A stretch of 64,000 nucleotides of DNA, taken from Methylohalomonas sp034521715 (lineage in GTDB: Bacteria; Pseudomonadota; Gammaproteobacteria; Methylohalomonadales; Methylohalomonadaceae). Of the stretch, positions 19,122 through 26,888 are shown piece after piece (the first letter of the stretch is position 1; every line of letters begins with the position of its first letter). The DNA is taken from positions 446,616-510,615 of the forward strand of contig JAXHLY010000004.1 of the NCBI GenBank assembly GCA_034521715.1, given 5' to 3'. A program made the position numbers and the translations under genes. The notes under the pieces were generated by a model. It did no database searches. It had not been told where the DNA came from and was given only the letters and a program-made list of their open reading frames with translations.

Positions 19122-19370
19122 CCGGCTTACTGGTTAACTGGTTTACTGGTTAACTGGTTTACTGGTTAATTGGTTAATTAGTTGACTGGTCATAGCGAAA
19201 GACTGCCGGAAACAAGAACGGAACCGCTGAATAAACCGTCATTGCGACCGCGAGCGAAGCGATGCGGGAAGCAATCTCGTTCTTTTGACCCCGATGTCGA
19301 CTCAACGAGATCACCACGGCGCCTGCGGCGCCTCGTGATGACGCTTGGCGTCAGGTACAATCCCCCGCCC
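19122..19370. repeat. Tandem actggtta-type repeats and a dispersed repeat
   Basis: At about 19128-19188 a 16-bp unit (actggttaactggttt) is repeated about three times and then decays. At 19240-19350 lies another dispersed element with cattgcgaccgcgagcgaag, aagcaatctcg and gagatcaccacggcg. A related version of the second half sits at 26850-26890. No gene is supported in these 249 bp, but the ygfZ promoter should be here. Confidence 0.6.
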
Positions 19371-20321
19371 ATGAACCGGAGACTGCCCATGCCCGGATCC
19401 ACGGATACAGCGACGGTCACTGATATCAACGACAACTGTGTATGCGCCCTGCCCTCGCTGAGCCTGATACGCGTCACCGGCGAGGATCGGCTTGAGTTCC
19501 TGCACAGCCAGCTCACCCGGGACCTCCATAAACTGGAGATCGGACAGGCCGGACTGAGCGCCTGGTGCAATCCCAAGGGACGGGTTATCGCGACACTGCT
19601 GCTGTGTCATTACGCAGATCATGTCGACCTGATCGTCGCCGGTGACCTGAAAGATGCGGTACTCAAGCGCCTGCGAATGTTCGTGCTGCGATCCAGGGTA
19701 AAACTGACAGACTCCACGGACCAAACCTGTATCGGTATCAGTGGTGAAGCCTCGGAGGCATTGCTTACGGAATGGTTGAAATCGCTCGAGCCGCAGGAAT
19801 GGTCAATCAGTCACACGAAAAAACTCTGTGCAGTGCGCATCCCGGGACCCGCCGCACGCTTTCTGGTCTATGGCCAGGGCGATGATATCGATCCCCTGTG
19901 GCAGGCGTGCACGGCTACCTGCCGACCGGTCAGCGAAGCCCAGTGGACCCTGCTGAACATTGAAACCGGCCTGCCGTGGATCGACCAGGCCGTCAGCGAA
20001 CAATTTCTGCCACAGATGCTCAATCTCGACCGGACCGGCGGCCTCGATTTCAACAAGGGCTGTTATCCCGGACAGGAAGTGATCGCCCGGCTGCATTATC
20101 GCGGCGAAGTCAAACAGCGGCTCCGTTACGGCACGACCGACAGCTCCTCAATCAGCCCGGGCGACGCGCTCTACAATAACAGCGGCGAGCGTGCCGGCAC
20201 CGTGGTCAATGCGGTGACCGGCAGCGACGGACGCGGCCGTTGCCTGGCGGTGGCCTCGGTGAGCGCAACGAGTCTTTACCTTGGTGACGCCAACGGCCCG
20301 GCTGTGGACTTCAGCGCATGA
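19371..20321 (+). CDS. ygfZ: YgfZ/GcvT-like folate-binding protein, Fe-S cluster repair
   Basis: Tetrahydrofolate-binding protein of the YgfZ (IBA57) family, needed for maturation or repair of some [4Fe-4S] enzymes. The signature KGCYPGQEVIARLHYRG is near residue 230, including the conserved Cys. The N-terminal aminomethyltransferase-like part has VTGEDRLEFLHSQLT and WCNPKGRV. The start is ATG 19371 or ATG 19389, giving 316 or 310 aa. The longer open frame upstream is repeat DNA. Its position just after sdhE suggests it supports the Fe-S-rich complex II and other clusters (inference). It is coupled to aguA by a 4-nt overlap. Confidence 0.92.
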   Translation: MNRRLPMPGSTDTATVTDINDNCVCALPSLSLIRVTGEDRLEFLHSQLTRDLHKLEIGQAGLSAWCNPKGRVIATLLLCHYADHVDLIVAGDLKDAVLKRLRMFVLRSRVKLTDSTDQTCIGISGEASEALLTEWLKSLEPQEWSISHTKKLCAVRIPGPAARFLVYGQGDDIDPLWQACTATCRPVSEAQWTLLNIETGLPWIDQAVSEQFLPQMLNLDRTGGLDFNKGCYPGQEVIARLHYRGEVKQRLRYGTTDSSSISPGDALYNNSGERAGTVVNAVTGSDGRGRCLAVASVSATSLYLGDANGPAVDFSA

Positions 20322-21361
20322 GCAGGCGCCGGCTGCCGGCCGAGTGGGAACCGCAGGCAGCGCTGCTCGTCGCCTGGCCGCATGAAGCGACCGACTGGTG
20401 TGACAGTCTCGCGGCCATTGAACCGGTCTACATCGAGCTGGTTCGCGCGACCGCGACTGTGCAACCGGTATGGATACTGTGCCAGGACGCTGCCCATGTT
20501 GAACGGATCGTGGCCAGCCTGGCACGGCACGATATCGATCAGCACAATATCCTGCCGATTATCACGGCCTACAACGATACCTGGGTACGGGATTACGGTC
20601 CCATCTGCGTGCTGGAAAACGGTCACGCGCGGCTGCTGGACTTCCGTTTCGACGGCTGGGGCGGCAAGTTCCCCGCCGATCTGGATGACCAGGTCAATTC
20701 GCTGCTGGGCGGTGCCGGCGTCCTGGGCCGAACCCGGTTGACGGCCATGCCGCAGATACTCGAGGGTGGCAGCCTGGAAACCGATGGTGCCGGTAATCTG
20801 CTGACAACCAGCTCCTGCCTGCTGACCGCGAGCCGCAATCCGGGCATGGATCGCCTTGCCTGGGATCGGCTGTTCACCGACGAACTCGGCTGTGACCGGA
20901 TCCACTGGCTGGAACACGGTTATCTGGCCGGTGACGATACCGATGGTCATATTGATACCCTGGCGCGCTTTTGCGACACGGAAACGATTGTTTATGTCGC
21001 CTGCGATGAGCCGGCACACCCGAACCATACCAGCCTGCAGGCCATGGCGGCCGAGCTGGCGGAACTCCGGCAGCGCAACGGCGAACCTTACCGGCTGGTG
21101 GCCCTGCCGTCGCCGCGCCCCATGCAGGATGAGGACGGCCATCCCCTGCCGGCATCGTACGCCAATTTCACCATCATTAACCGGCGGGTGCTGGTTCCAC
21201 TGTATGATGATCCCGCTGATAACAGTGCCGTCGGCATACTGGAGCGATTGTTTCCGGAGCGCGAAATCGTCGGCATCCATGCCCGCGCTCTGGTACAGCA
21301 GGGCGGGGCCCTGCATTGCGCGACGATGCATATGCCGAGGGCAGTGAAACGTGAATCGTGA
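20318..21361 (+). CDS. aguA: Agmatine deiminase
   Basis: Guanidino-modifying enzyme converting agmatine to N-carbamoylputrescine and ammonia. Family segments are clear: RLPAEWEPQAALLVAWPHE at the start, NDTWVRDYGPI, the FDGWGGKF loop, EGGSLETDG, GHIDTLARF and the catalytic Cys region QQGGALHCATMH near the end. 347 aa, usual length. The last five residues (VKRES) are encoded by a heptanucleotide repeat arm (cgtgaaN units), so the repeat abuts or has replaced the original 3' end. It starts inside the ygfZ stop and is followed by aguB, completing agmatine to putrescine. Confidence 0.94.
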   Translation: MSRRRLPAEWEPQAALLVAWPHEATDWCDSLAAIEPVYIELVRATATVQPVWILCQDAAHVERIVASLARHDIDQHNILPIITAYNDTWVRDYGPICVLENGHARLLDFRFDGWGGKFPADLDDQVNSLLGGAGVLGRTRLTAMPQILEGGSLETDGAGNLLTTSSCLLTASRNPGMDRLAWDRLFTDELGCDRIHWLEHGYLAGDDTDGHIDTLARFCDTETIVYVACDEPAHPNHTSLQAMAAELAELRQRNGEPYRLVALPSPRPMQDEDGHPLPASYANFTIINRRVLVPLYDDPADNSAVGILERLFPEREIVGIHARALVQQGGALHCATMHMPRAVKRES

Positions 21362-21505
21362 AAAGTGAAACGTCCTTTGTAGGAGCCCGGTTTACCGGGC
21401 GAATCCGGCACTGCTTCGCGCAGCAAGCTGCGCTCCTGCATTACCGGTTCATCAGCCGGGAACTTTTTCAAACACCAATCCATAAAGATTAATCAACCAA
21501 TCATC
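21362..21505. repeat. REP/BIME hairpin pair between aguA and aguB
   Basis: 21379-21440 holds gtaggagcccggtttaccgg, then gcgcagcaagctgcgctcc, the same two-hairpin BIME as at 14232. It is preceded by remnants of the cgtgaaN repeat that forms the end of aguA. The element lies between two genes of one pathway and might set their relative mRNA levels (inference). Confidence 0.75.
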
Positions 21506-22401
21506 ATGACACGAACAACTCACCATTGCCGTCGTCCAGCACCCCGCCGGAGATAGCGACAAGCAGACCAATCTGGAACGCTCGGTCAACGGCATCCGGC
21601 AGGCCGCGGCGGCCGGCGCCCGGCTGGTACTGCTACCGGAACTGCATGCCACGCCCTACTTCTGCAAGACGGCCGAGACGGCCTTGTTCGATCTGGCCGA
21701 ATCCATACCCGGTCCGACCACCGACAGACTGGGCCGCGCGGCGAAACAGCACAGTATCAATATCGTCGCCTCCGTGTTTGAGCGGCGCAGCGCGGGTATC
21801 TATCACCAATACCGCTGTCGTGATTGACAGTGATGGCGCAATCGCCGGCATGTATCGCAAGATGCACATCCCCGATGATCCGGGCTATTACGAGAAGTTT
21901 TATTTTACGCCGGGCGATCTCGGTTTCCGGCCGATTACGGTCGACGGAATCAAACTCGGTGTACTGGTCTGCTGGGATCAGTGGTTCCCGGAGGCCGCCC
22001 GGCTGATGGCGCTGGCCGGCGCCGAGCTGTTGATCTATCCCAGCGCCATCGGCTGGGACCCCGACGACAGCGAGGACGAGCAGCAACGCCAGCGCGAGGC
22101 CTGGCTGACGGTTCAGCGCGGCCATGCCATCGCCAACAACCTGCCACTCATGAGCAGCAATCGCGTCGGTTTCGAGAATGACCCCGGTAACGGGACTGCC
22201 GGCGCTCAATTCTGGGGATCGAGTTTTATCTGCGGTCAGCAGGGCGAGTGGCTGGCACAAGCCGACACCGAATCGGAAACCGTGATCAGCGCCAGCATCG
22301 ATCGGCAGCGTACCGAGGACCTGCGGCGCCTGTGGCCGTACCTGCGCGACCGGCGCATTGATGCGTATGGGGATTTATTGAAAAGGAGTATTGATGATTG
22401 A
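21506..22401 (+). CDS. aguB: N-carbamoylputrescine amidase (two frameshifts)
   Basis: Nitrilase-superfamily enzyme hydrolysing N-carbamoylputrescine to putrescine, CO2 and ammonia. The start is ATG 21506. One extra base near 21515-21519 moves the reading to LTIAVVQHPAGDSDKQTNL, and another at about 21805-21807 moves it to NTAVVIDSDGAIAG, after which it is open to 22401. The catalytic triad is visible: Glu in LLPELH, Lys in YRKMHIPDD and Cys in LGVLVCWDQWFPE. The C-terminal WPYLRDRRID is typical. Corrected length is 297 aa, as expected. Both shifts leave well-conserved protein on either side, so consensus error is likely. Confidence 0.92.
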
Positions 22402-22583
22402 GCGTTATTCGTGAAACGTGAAACGAAAATTGGAAGTGCCGGGAACTTTTTAGTTCCCTATATCTAAAAATTCACGATTCACGATTCACGATTCACGATT
22501 CACGATTCACGATTCACGATTCACGATTCACGATTCACGATTCACGATTCACGATTCACGATTCACGATTCACGAGAATAATC
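22402..22583. repeat. Heptanucleotide array: 15 perfect attcacg units
   Basis: From 22470 to 22574 the unit attcacg is repeated exactly 15 times without a mismatch. A short inverted arm (cgtgaaacgtgaaacg) lies at 22410-22427. The array ends 9 nt before the ATG of the next gene and leaves no room for a normal ribosome-binding site other than the sequence gagaataatc. Because seven and three share no factor, each strand of such an array is open in several frames, giving spurious peptides rich in FTIHDSR. Confidence 0.95.
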
Positions 22584-23672
22584 ATGTCCACCAACATACG
22601 CGTAACCAGTGATGCAGGATTACAACAACGCATCGAAGCCGGTAATCACAACCTGACGGCCGACGAGCCGGCCGATGCCGGTGGTGACGATACCGCCTCC
22701 GGCCTCATCGAATCCGGCTTCCGGCCCGCCTGGTGGCTGCCCGGTGCGCATGCGCAAACGTTATGGCCGTTTGTTTTCCGGCAACGCCGGCGCCTGCCGA
22801 TCGACTGGGAGCGCCTCGAACTGCCCGATGGCGATTTTCTCGATCTGGCCTGGCATGGTCATGGTCCGGATGTCTGCGTGCTGCTGCACGGTCTTGAAGG
22901 CTGTTGCCGTTCGCATTACATGCCGGGCCTGATGCGGGCGCTTGCCGCGGCAGGCTGGCGTGTTGTCGTCATGCATTTCCGCGGCTGCAGCGGTGAAATC
23001 AACCGCCTGCCGCGCAGCTATCATTCCGGTGAAACCGGCGACCTGCACTATCTGCTGAACCTGTTACGAGAACGCGAACAGCCACAGCGGCTGACGGCAG
23101 CGGGTTTTTCCCTGGGCGGCAACGTACTGCTCAAGTACATGGGACAGCGCGCGGCTGACAGCCGGCTCGATGCCGCCTGTGCCATATCCGTGCCCTTCGA
23201 TCTCGCCGCCGGCGCTGCCCGTCTCGAGCAGGGACTGTCACAGATCTATCAATGGTGGCTGGTACGCGCCCTGCGCCGGAAGATCCGGGCCAAGTTTCGC
23301 CGCATGAAATCACCGATCGAATTATCCGCACTGGATCTGCAACAGACCTTCCGGCAATTCGATAATTATGTCACCGCACCGCTGCACGGATTTGTTGATG
23401 CCGATGACTATTACACCCGCAGCAGTTCGAAACAGTACCTGAAACGCATACGGACACCGACCCTGATACTGCACGCCGCGGATGACCCGTTTCTGGATCC
23501 GGCCGCGCTGCCGCAAGCCGATGAATTATCGCCAGCCGTCCGGTTCGAACTGAGCCGGCGCGGTGGCCATGTCGGTTTTGTCGGCGGCCGCTGGCCATGG
23601 CGACCGGAGTACTGGCTTGAGAGGCATATTCCATTATTTTTCCAGGAACAGTCCGCGAATGAACGCAAATAA
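22584..23672 (+). CDS. YheT-family alpha/beta hydrolase
   Basis: Predicted esterase-like hydrolase of the YheT (COG0429) family, substrate unknown. Family marks: WWLPGAHAQTLWP, LLHGLEGC (oxyanion region), the HFRGCSGE strand, the nucleophile elbow GFSLGGN, an Asp in ADDPFLDP and the catalytic His in RRGGHVGF. 362 aa, slightly longer than E. coli YheT because of about 45 extra N-terminal residues. Start ATG 22584 lies immediately after a repeat array, so a later start is possible, but no good internal ribosome-binding site is seen. Confidence 0.87.
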   Translation: MSTNIRVTSDAGLQQRIEAGNHNLTADEPADAGGDDTASGLIESGFRPAWWLPGAHAQTLWPFVFRQRRRLPIDWERLELPDGDFLDLAWHGHGPDVCVLLHGLEGCCRSHYMPGLMRALAAAGWRVVVMHFRGCSGEINRLPRSYHSGETGDLHYLLNLLREREQPQRLTAAGFSLGGNVLLKYMGQRAADSRLDAACAISVPFDLAAGAARLEQGLSQIYQWWLVRALRRKIRAKFRRMKSPIELSALDLQQTFRQFDNYVTAPLHGFVDADDYYTRSSSKQYLKRIRTPTLILHAADDPFLDPAALPQADELSPAVRFELSRRGGHVGFVGGRWPWRPEYWLERHIPLFFQEQSANERK

Positions 23673-24034
23673 ATTTGTATCTCGTCGCTCGTCGTTCTCG
23701 TATCTTGTATTCATTGGTCCGCAAATGAACATGATATACACGCGAATCAAAAAGATTCCTCACGTGCGTTCGGAATGACAGTATAGAATCATCCCGATGG
23801 ACCGCAGGGGCGCAGCTTGCTGCGCGAATACAACCATTCGCCCGGTAAACCGGGCTCCTACCGGGAACTTTTCCGATCTTGCTAACTTCTCCATCCAATC
23901 GATTCACGATTCACGATTCACGATTCACGATTCACGATTCACGATTCACGACTCACGACTCACGATTCACGATTCACGATTCACGATTCACCAATCACTG
24001 TTCACGCTACGGCGAAAATGGGAAAATAGAATAC
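23673..24034. repeat. Repeat-filled gap: fragment of dispersed repeat, BIME and 13-unit heptanucleotide array
   Basis: A fragment of the 10.4-kb dispersed repeat in reverse (cacgtgcgttcggaatgaca) lies at about 23761-23780. 23807-23861 is a BIME in reverse orientation (gcgcagcttgctgcgc, then gcccggtaaaccgggctcc). 23902-23992 holds 13 heptanucleotide units: seven attcacg, two actcacg, three attcacg and one attcacc. No gene is supported. The dsbB promoter and start region lie to the right of the array. Confidence 0.85.
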
Positions 24035-24541
24035 ATGCTGTTCACATCCGCCCGCTCCACATTCGGCCTGCTGGCCCTGATTTGCGCCGTGCTGCTCGGC
24101 TACGGCTATTACCTGCAGTATGTTATTGGTCTGGAACCGTGCCCGCTGTGCATCATGCAGAGACTGGCGTTTTTCGCACTACTGGTCATTACCCTGGTTG
24201 CTGCCATTCACGGGCCTGCGGTCACAGGGGCACGCGTTTACGCCGGCCTCGGCGTGATCGCGGCAATCATCGGCGGGGCCATCGCCGGCCGCCAGATCTG
24301 GCTGCAGCATCTGCCACCGGACCAGTTGCCGGATTGCGGGCCGGGACTGGAATACATGCTGGACGTGTTCCCGCTGTTCGAGGCGTTGCGGATGATCCTG
24401 ACCGGCTCCGGCGAATGTGCCGAGGTCGACTGGACCTTTCTCGGCCTGTCTATTGCCGGCTGGAGCCTGGTCTGGTTCGTGCTGCTGGGACTGGCCTGCC
24501 TGTATCTGCTGGTCAGGGCCGGCAGACTGACGGGACGATAA
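24035..24541 (+). CDS. dsbB: Disulfide bond formation protein B
   Basis: Inner-membrane oxidase that reoxidises DsbA and passes electrons to quinones. The start is ATG 24035; the open frame upstream is heptanucleotide repeat. Four transmembrane helices are evident (about 8-28, 42-62, 65-85, 136-160). The first redox pair is in EPCPLCIMQR (near 38-41). The second pair is the Cys of PDCGPG and of GECAEVDW in the second periplasmic loop. 168 aa, normal. No dsbA is nearby. Confidence 0.93.
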   Translation: MLFTSARSTFGLLALICAVLLGYGYYLQYVIGLEPCPLCIMQRLAFFALLVITLVAAIHGPAVTGARVYAGLGVIAAIIGGAIAGRQIWLQHLPPDQLPDCGPGLEYMLDVFPLFEALRMILTGSGECAEVDWTFLGLSIAGWSLVWFVLLGLACLYLLVRAGRLTGR

Positions 24542-24556
24542 GCGCTGAAACGAAAC

Positions 24557-24578
24557 AGGGGCAACAAATGTTGCCCCT
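24557..24578. terminator. Perfect inverted repeat, probable bidirectional terminator
   Basis: aggggcaaca and tgttgcccct are perfect reverse complements separated by AA. The hairpin lies in the 57-bp gap between the convergent dsbB and HU genes. On the minus strand a T-rich tract (gtttcgttt) follows, so it suits the HU gene best; the plus-strand side lacks a U-run. Confidence 0.65.
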
Positions 24579-24598
24579 ATGGTGTCTGATTCCGCCGC

Positions 24599-24925
24599 TT
24601 ACTGAATCGAGTCCTTCATGGCCTTCAGTACGGTGGCGCGCACGGTCATCGATTTCGGCTTGGCCTTGATCATCATCTCCTCGCCGGTAAACGGATTCAC
24701 GCCCTTGCGGGCCTTGCGTGCTGGCTGTTCCTTGCGGCGCAGCTTGACACCCATTTCCGGGATCGTGAACTCACCCGAACCGCGCTTGACCAGGTGACTC
24801 TTGGCCTGGTCGGCCAGGGCCTCCAGGACCGCCTTGACGTCCTTCTTGGTCATGTCCGTCGCGTCGGCGATGTCGCTGACGATTTGGGCCTTGGTTTGCT
24901 TGTCCTTAATTGCCTTAATTGCCAT
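24599..24925 (-). CDS. HU-family DNA-binding protein
   Basis: Nucleoid-associated protein of the HU/IHF family (108 aa, longer than the ~90 aa of classic HU). The helical N terminus (KAQIVSDIADATDMTKKDVKAVLEAL) is followed by the DNA-wrapping beta-arm region GSGEFTIPEMGVKLRRKEQPARKARKG, here basic and slightly divergent, and NPFTGEEM with a basic tail. The divergence of the beta-arm means it may be a HU-like variant rather than the main HU. Monocistronic between dsbB and an ABC exporter operon. Confidence 0.85.
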   Translation of the reverse strand: MAIKAIKDKQTKAQIVSDIADATDMTKKDVKAVLEALADQAKSHLVKRGSGEFTIPEMGVKLRRKEQPARKARKGVNPFTGEEMMIKAKPKSMTVRATVLKAMKDSIQ

Positions 24926-24997
24926 GAAGTCTTCCTCAATGGAGTGGTTTAAATCTATCGAAGCATAACACGTCTTATTTTAAGCGTAATTCCGCGG

Positions 24998-25807
24998 TTA
25001 TTCACCCACCTGGAGCAATAATCCCCGGTTCCTGGCGCTGCGGAAGGCGCGGTAGAAAATCCAGCTGCCGAGGATCAGATAGATCACATTCAGGCCGACG
25101 GCGTTCAGGAAAAATCCGGTATCAAACACGCCGTCGAACAGCACCTTGCGCATGCCCTCGAAAACGTGACTGGTGGGCAGCACCCAGGCCACGGGCTGCA
25201 GCCAGTCGGGCAGCGTCGCGATCGGATAATAAATACCGCTCAGCGGCGCCAGTGCAAAAATCGACGCCCATGCCAGGCTGTCAACACCCAGGCCGTAGCG
25301 CAACAGCAGCGAGGCGATCACGAGTCCTACCGACCAGCCGAATACCAGCAGACTGGTAAAAAACGCGATCAGCGGCAGACCGATTTCAAAAACGGAAATA
25401 TGGTACAGCGGTATGGCCAGCACTGCCGCGGTCCCCACCCCCAGCAGCGTGCGCAGCAGGCTGATGACCAGCAGTGCCAGAATCAGTTCGGCGGGCCGCA
25501 GCGGACTGGCGAACAGGTGGCCAAGGTTGCGGGCGAAGAGCTCTTCCATGAAAGGGACGGAAACCCCCAGCTGGGAACGGAACAGTACATCCCACAGCAG
25601 TACGGCCGACAGTAATACGCCGGTGGCCTGCGCCACCCAGTCACTGTTGGTCATGAAGAACTGGGTCACGAAACCCCAGATGATCATCTGTACGGTCGGC
25701 CAGTACATCTGCTCGATGATGCGCGGCCACGATCCGCGCAATAGATAGATGTAGCGCAGGACGATCGCGTAGATGCGTCCCCAGCTGGCAGCGGCCGACG
25801 GCATCAC
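24998..25807 (-). CDS. ABC-2 type transporter permease
   Basis: Membrane component of an ABC exporter of the ABC-2 family, with about six transmembrane helices and the family-typical segments LFASPLRPAELI and LSGIYYPIATLPDWLQPVAW near helix 5. 269 aa. It overlaps the ATPase gene by 4 nt (25804-25807) and must form a complex with it. Family members export drugs, polysaccharides or lipids; the sequence does not tell which. Confidence 0.85.
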   Translation of the reverse strand: MMPSAAASWGRIYAIVLRYIYLLRGSWPRIIEQMYWPTVQMIIWGFVTQFFMTNSDWVAQATGVLLSAVLLWDVLFRSQLGVSVPFMEELFARNLGHLFASPLRPAELILALLVISLLRTLLGVGTAAVLAIPLYHISVFEIGLPLIAFFTSLLVFGWSVGLVIASLLLRYGLGVDSLAWASIFALAPLSGIYYPIATLPDWLQPVAWVLPTSHVFEGMRKVLFDGVFDTGFFLNAVGLNVIYLILGSWIFYRAFRSARNRGLLLQVGE

Positions 25808-26583
25808 AGGTTCTGTCCCGGTGCCGGATTTTCCCGCGCGGCGGCGGCCGGCGTCCTGACGACATCGAGAAAAACCTCTTCCAGCGTCACCCGTCCATGG
25901 GCGGCGATCATCCGTGCCGGTGATCCGCTATCCACGATACGCCCCTGATGCAGGATCAGCACCTGATCGCACATGCGCTCGACTTCGTTCATGTTGTGCG
26001 AGGCGAACAGGATCGTGGCGCCGCTGCGGGCCCGGTAATCCTTCAGGTAATGGCGGATGCGATCGGCCGTATCCGGGTCCATGGATGCCGTTGGTTCATC
26101 GAGCAGCAGCAACTCCGGCTGATTGACCAGTGCCTTGGCAAGCGCCACCCGGGTTTTCTGGCCGGCCGACAGGGTCGAGTAGGCCCGGTCTCGATACTCG
26201 GCCAGGTCGAGCGCATCATACAGGCGATCGATACGGCTGTTGCGATCATTAACGCCATACAGCCGGGCATAAACATCCAGGTTTTCCTGCACGGTCAAGC
26301 GCTGCGGCAGATCCACATACGGCGAGGAAAAATTCATATGCGGTAACACGGCATAGCGATCGGCGAGAAAATCCCGGCCGAGTATACGCACCGATCCGCT
26401 GGTTGGTGTCAACAGACCCAGCAGGACAGCAATGGTCGTGGTCTTGCCGGCACCATTGGCGCCAAGCAAACCGCATATCGCACCGCGCTCGACATTAAAA
26501 CTGATCCCGTCCAGGGCATGTACCGAGCCAAAGGCCTTGAACAGGTTCTCGACTTCAATTATCAACGACATTGCATCATCCAT
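25804..26583 (-). CDS. ABC transporter ATP-binding protein
   Basis: Nucleotide-binding subunit of the exporter encoded with the downstream permease. Walker A GANGAGKTTT, signature LSAGQKTRVALAKAL, Walker B LLLLDEPTASMD and H-loop SHNM are all present. The C-terminal extension after RIVDSGSP is typical of ABC-2/DrrA-like ATPases. 259 aa; the start may be Met5 (MSLIIEVENLFK). The gene order ATPase-permease with a 4-nt overlap points to a two-gene operon. Confidence 0.88.
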   Translation of the reverse strand: MDDAMSLIIEVENLFKAFGSVHALDGISFNVERGAICGLLGANGAGKTTTIAVLLGLLTPTSGSVRILGRDFLADRYAVLPHMNFSSPYVDLPQRLTVQENLDVYARLYGVNDRNSRIDRLYDALDLAEYRDRAYSTLSAGQKTRVALAKALVNQPELLLLDEPTASMDPDTADRIRHYLKDYRARSGATILFASHNMNEVERMCDQVLILHQGRIVDSGSPARMIAAHGRVTLEEVFLDVVRTPAAAARENPAPGQNL

Positions 26584-26888
26584 CGACCGGAGGTCAGGCA
26601 GTCAACATCATGCCGACATTCAAGGTGTGCAGCAAAGCAATCCCGGTAACGGTGTCAGCGCGGCGGGATTGCTTGTTCTTGCAGGGCGATAACAAACCCG
26701 TGGGAGTGGATTACAATCGGTGATGGAATTATCGCCGATACAATCGGCTCCCGCAGGAACTAACCAGAGCCTTGCCGTCATGACGTAATGAATCCGTCAA
26801 TGCGAGGCCGAAGGCTGACACAATCCAGTGACTAGGGCTGATTCCACGAGATCACCACGACTGCGGCACTTCGTGATGACGTGACGCG
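26584..26888. repeat. REP-like inverted repeats and dispersed element between ABC operon and maeB
   Basis: No gene in about 305 bp. 26700-26759 shows a palindromic REP-like block (gggagtggattacaatcgg, then ccgatacaatcggctccc). 26780-26888 resembles the second part of the element at 19240-19350 (gagatcaccacgactgcggc, cttcgtgatgacg). These sit between two leftward transcription units: the 3' end of maeB is on the right and the ABC promoter is on the left. Confidence 0.6.

Noticed and set aside
19128..19188. Iteron-type replication origin
   Set aside because: The actggtta repeats are few and decayed, with no rep gene or DnaA boxes nearby.
22470..22574. CRISPR array
   Set aside because: The 7-bp units are contiguous with no spacers and no cas genes are present.
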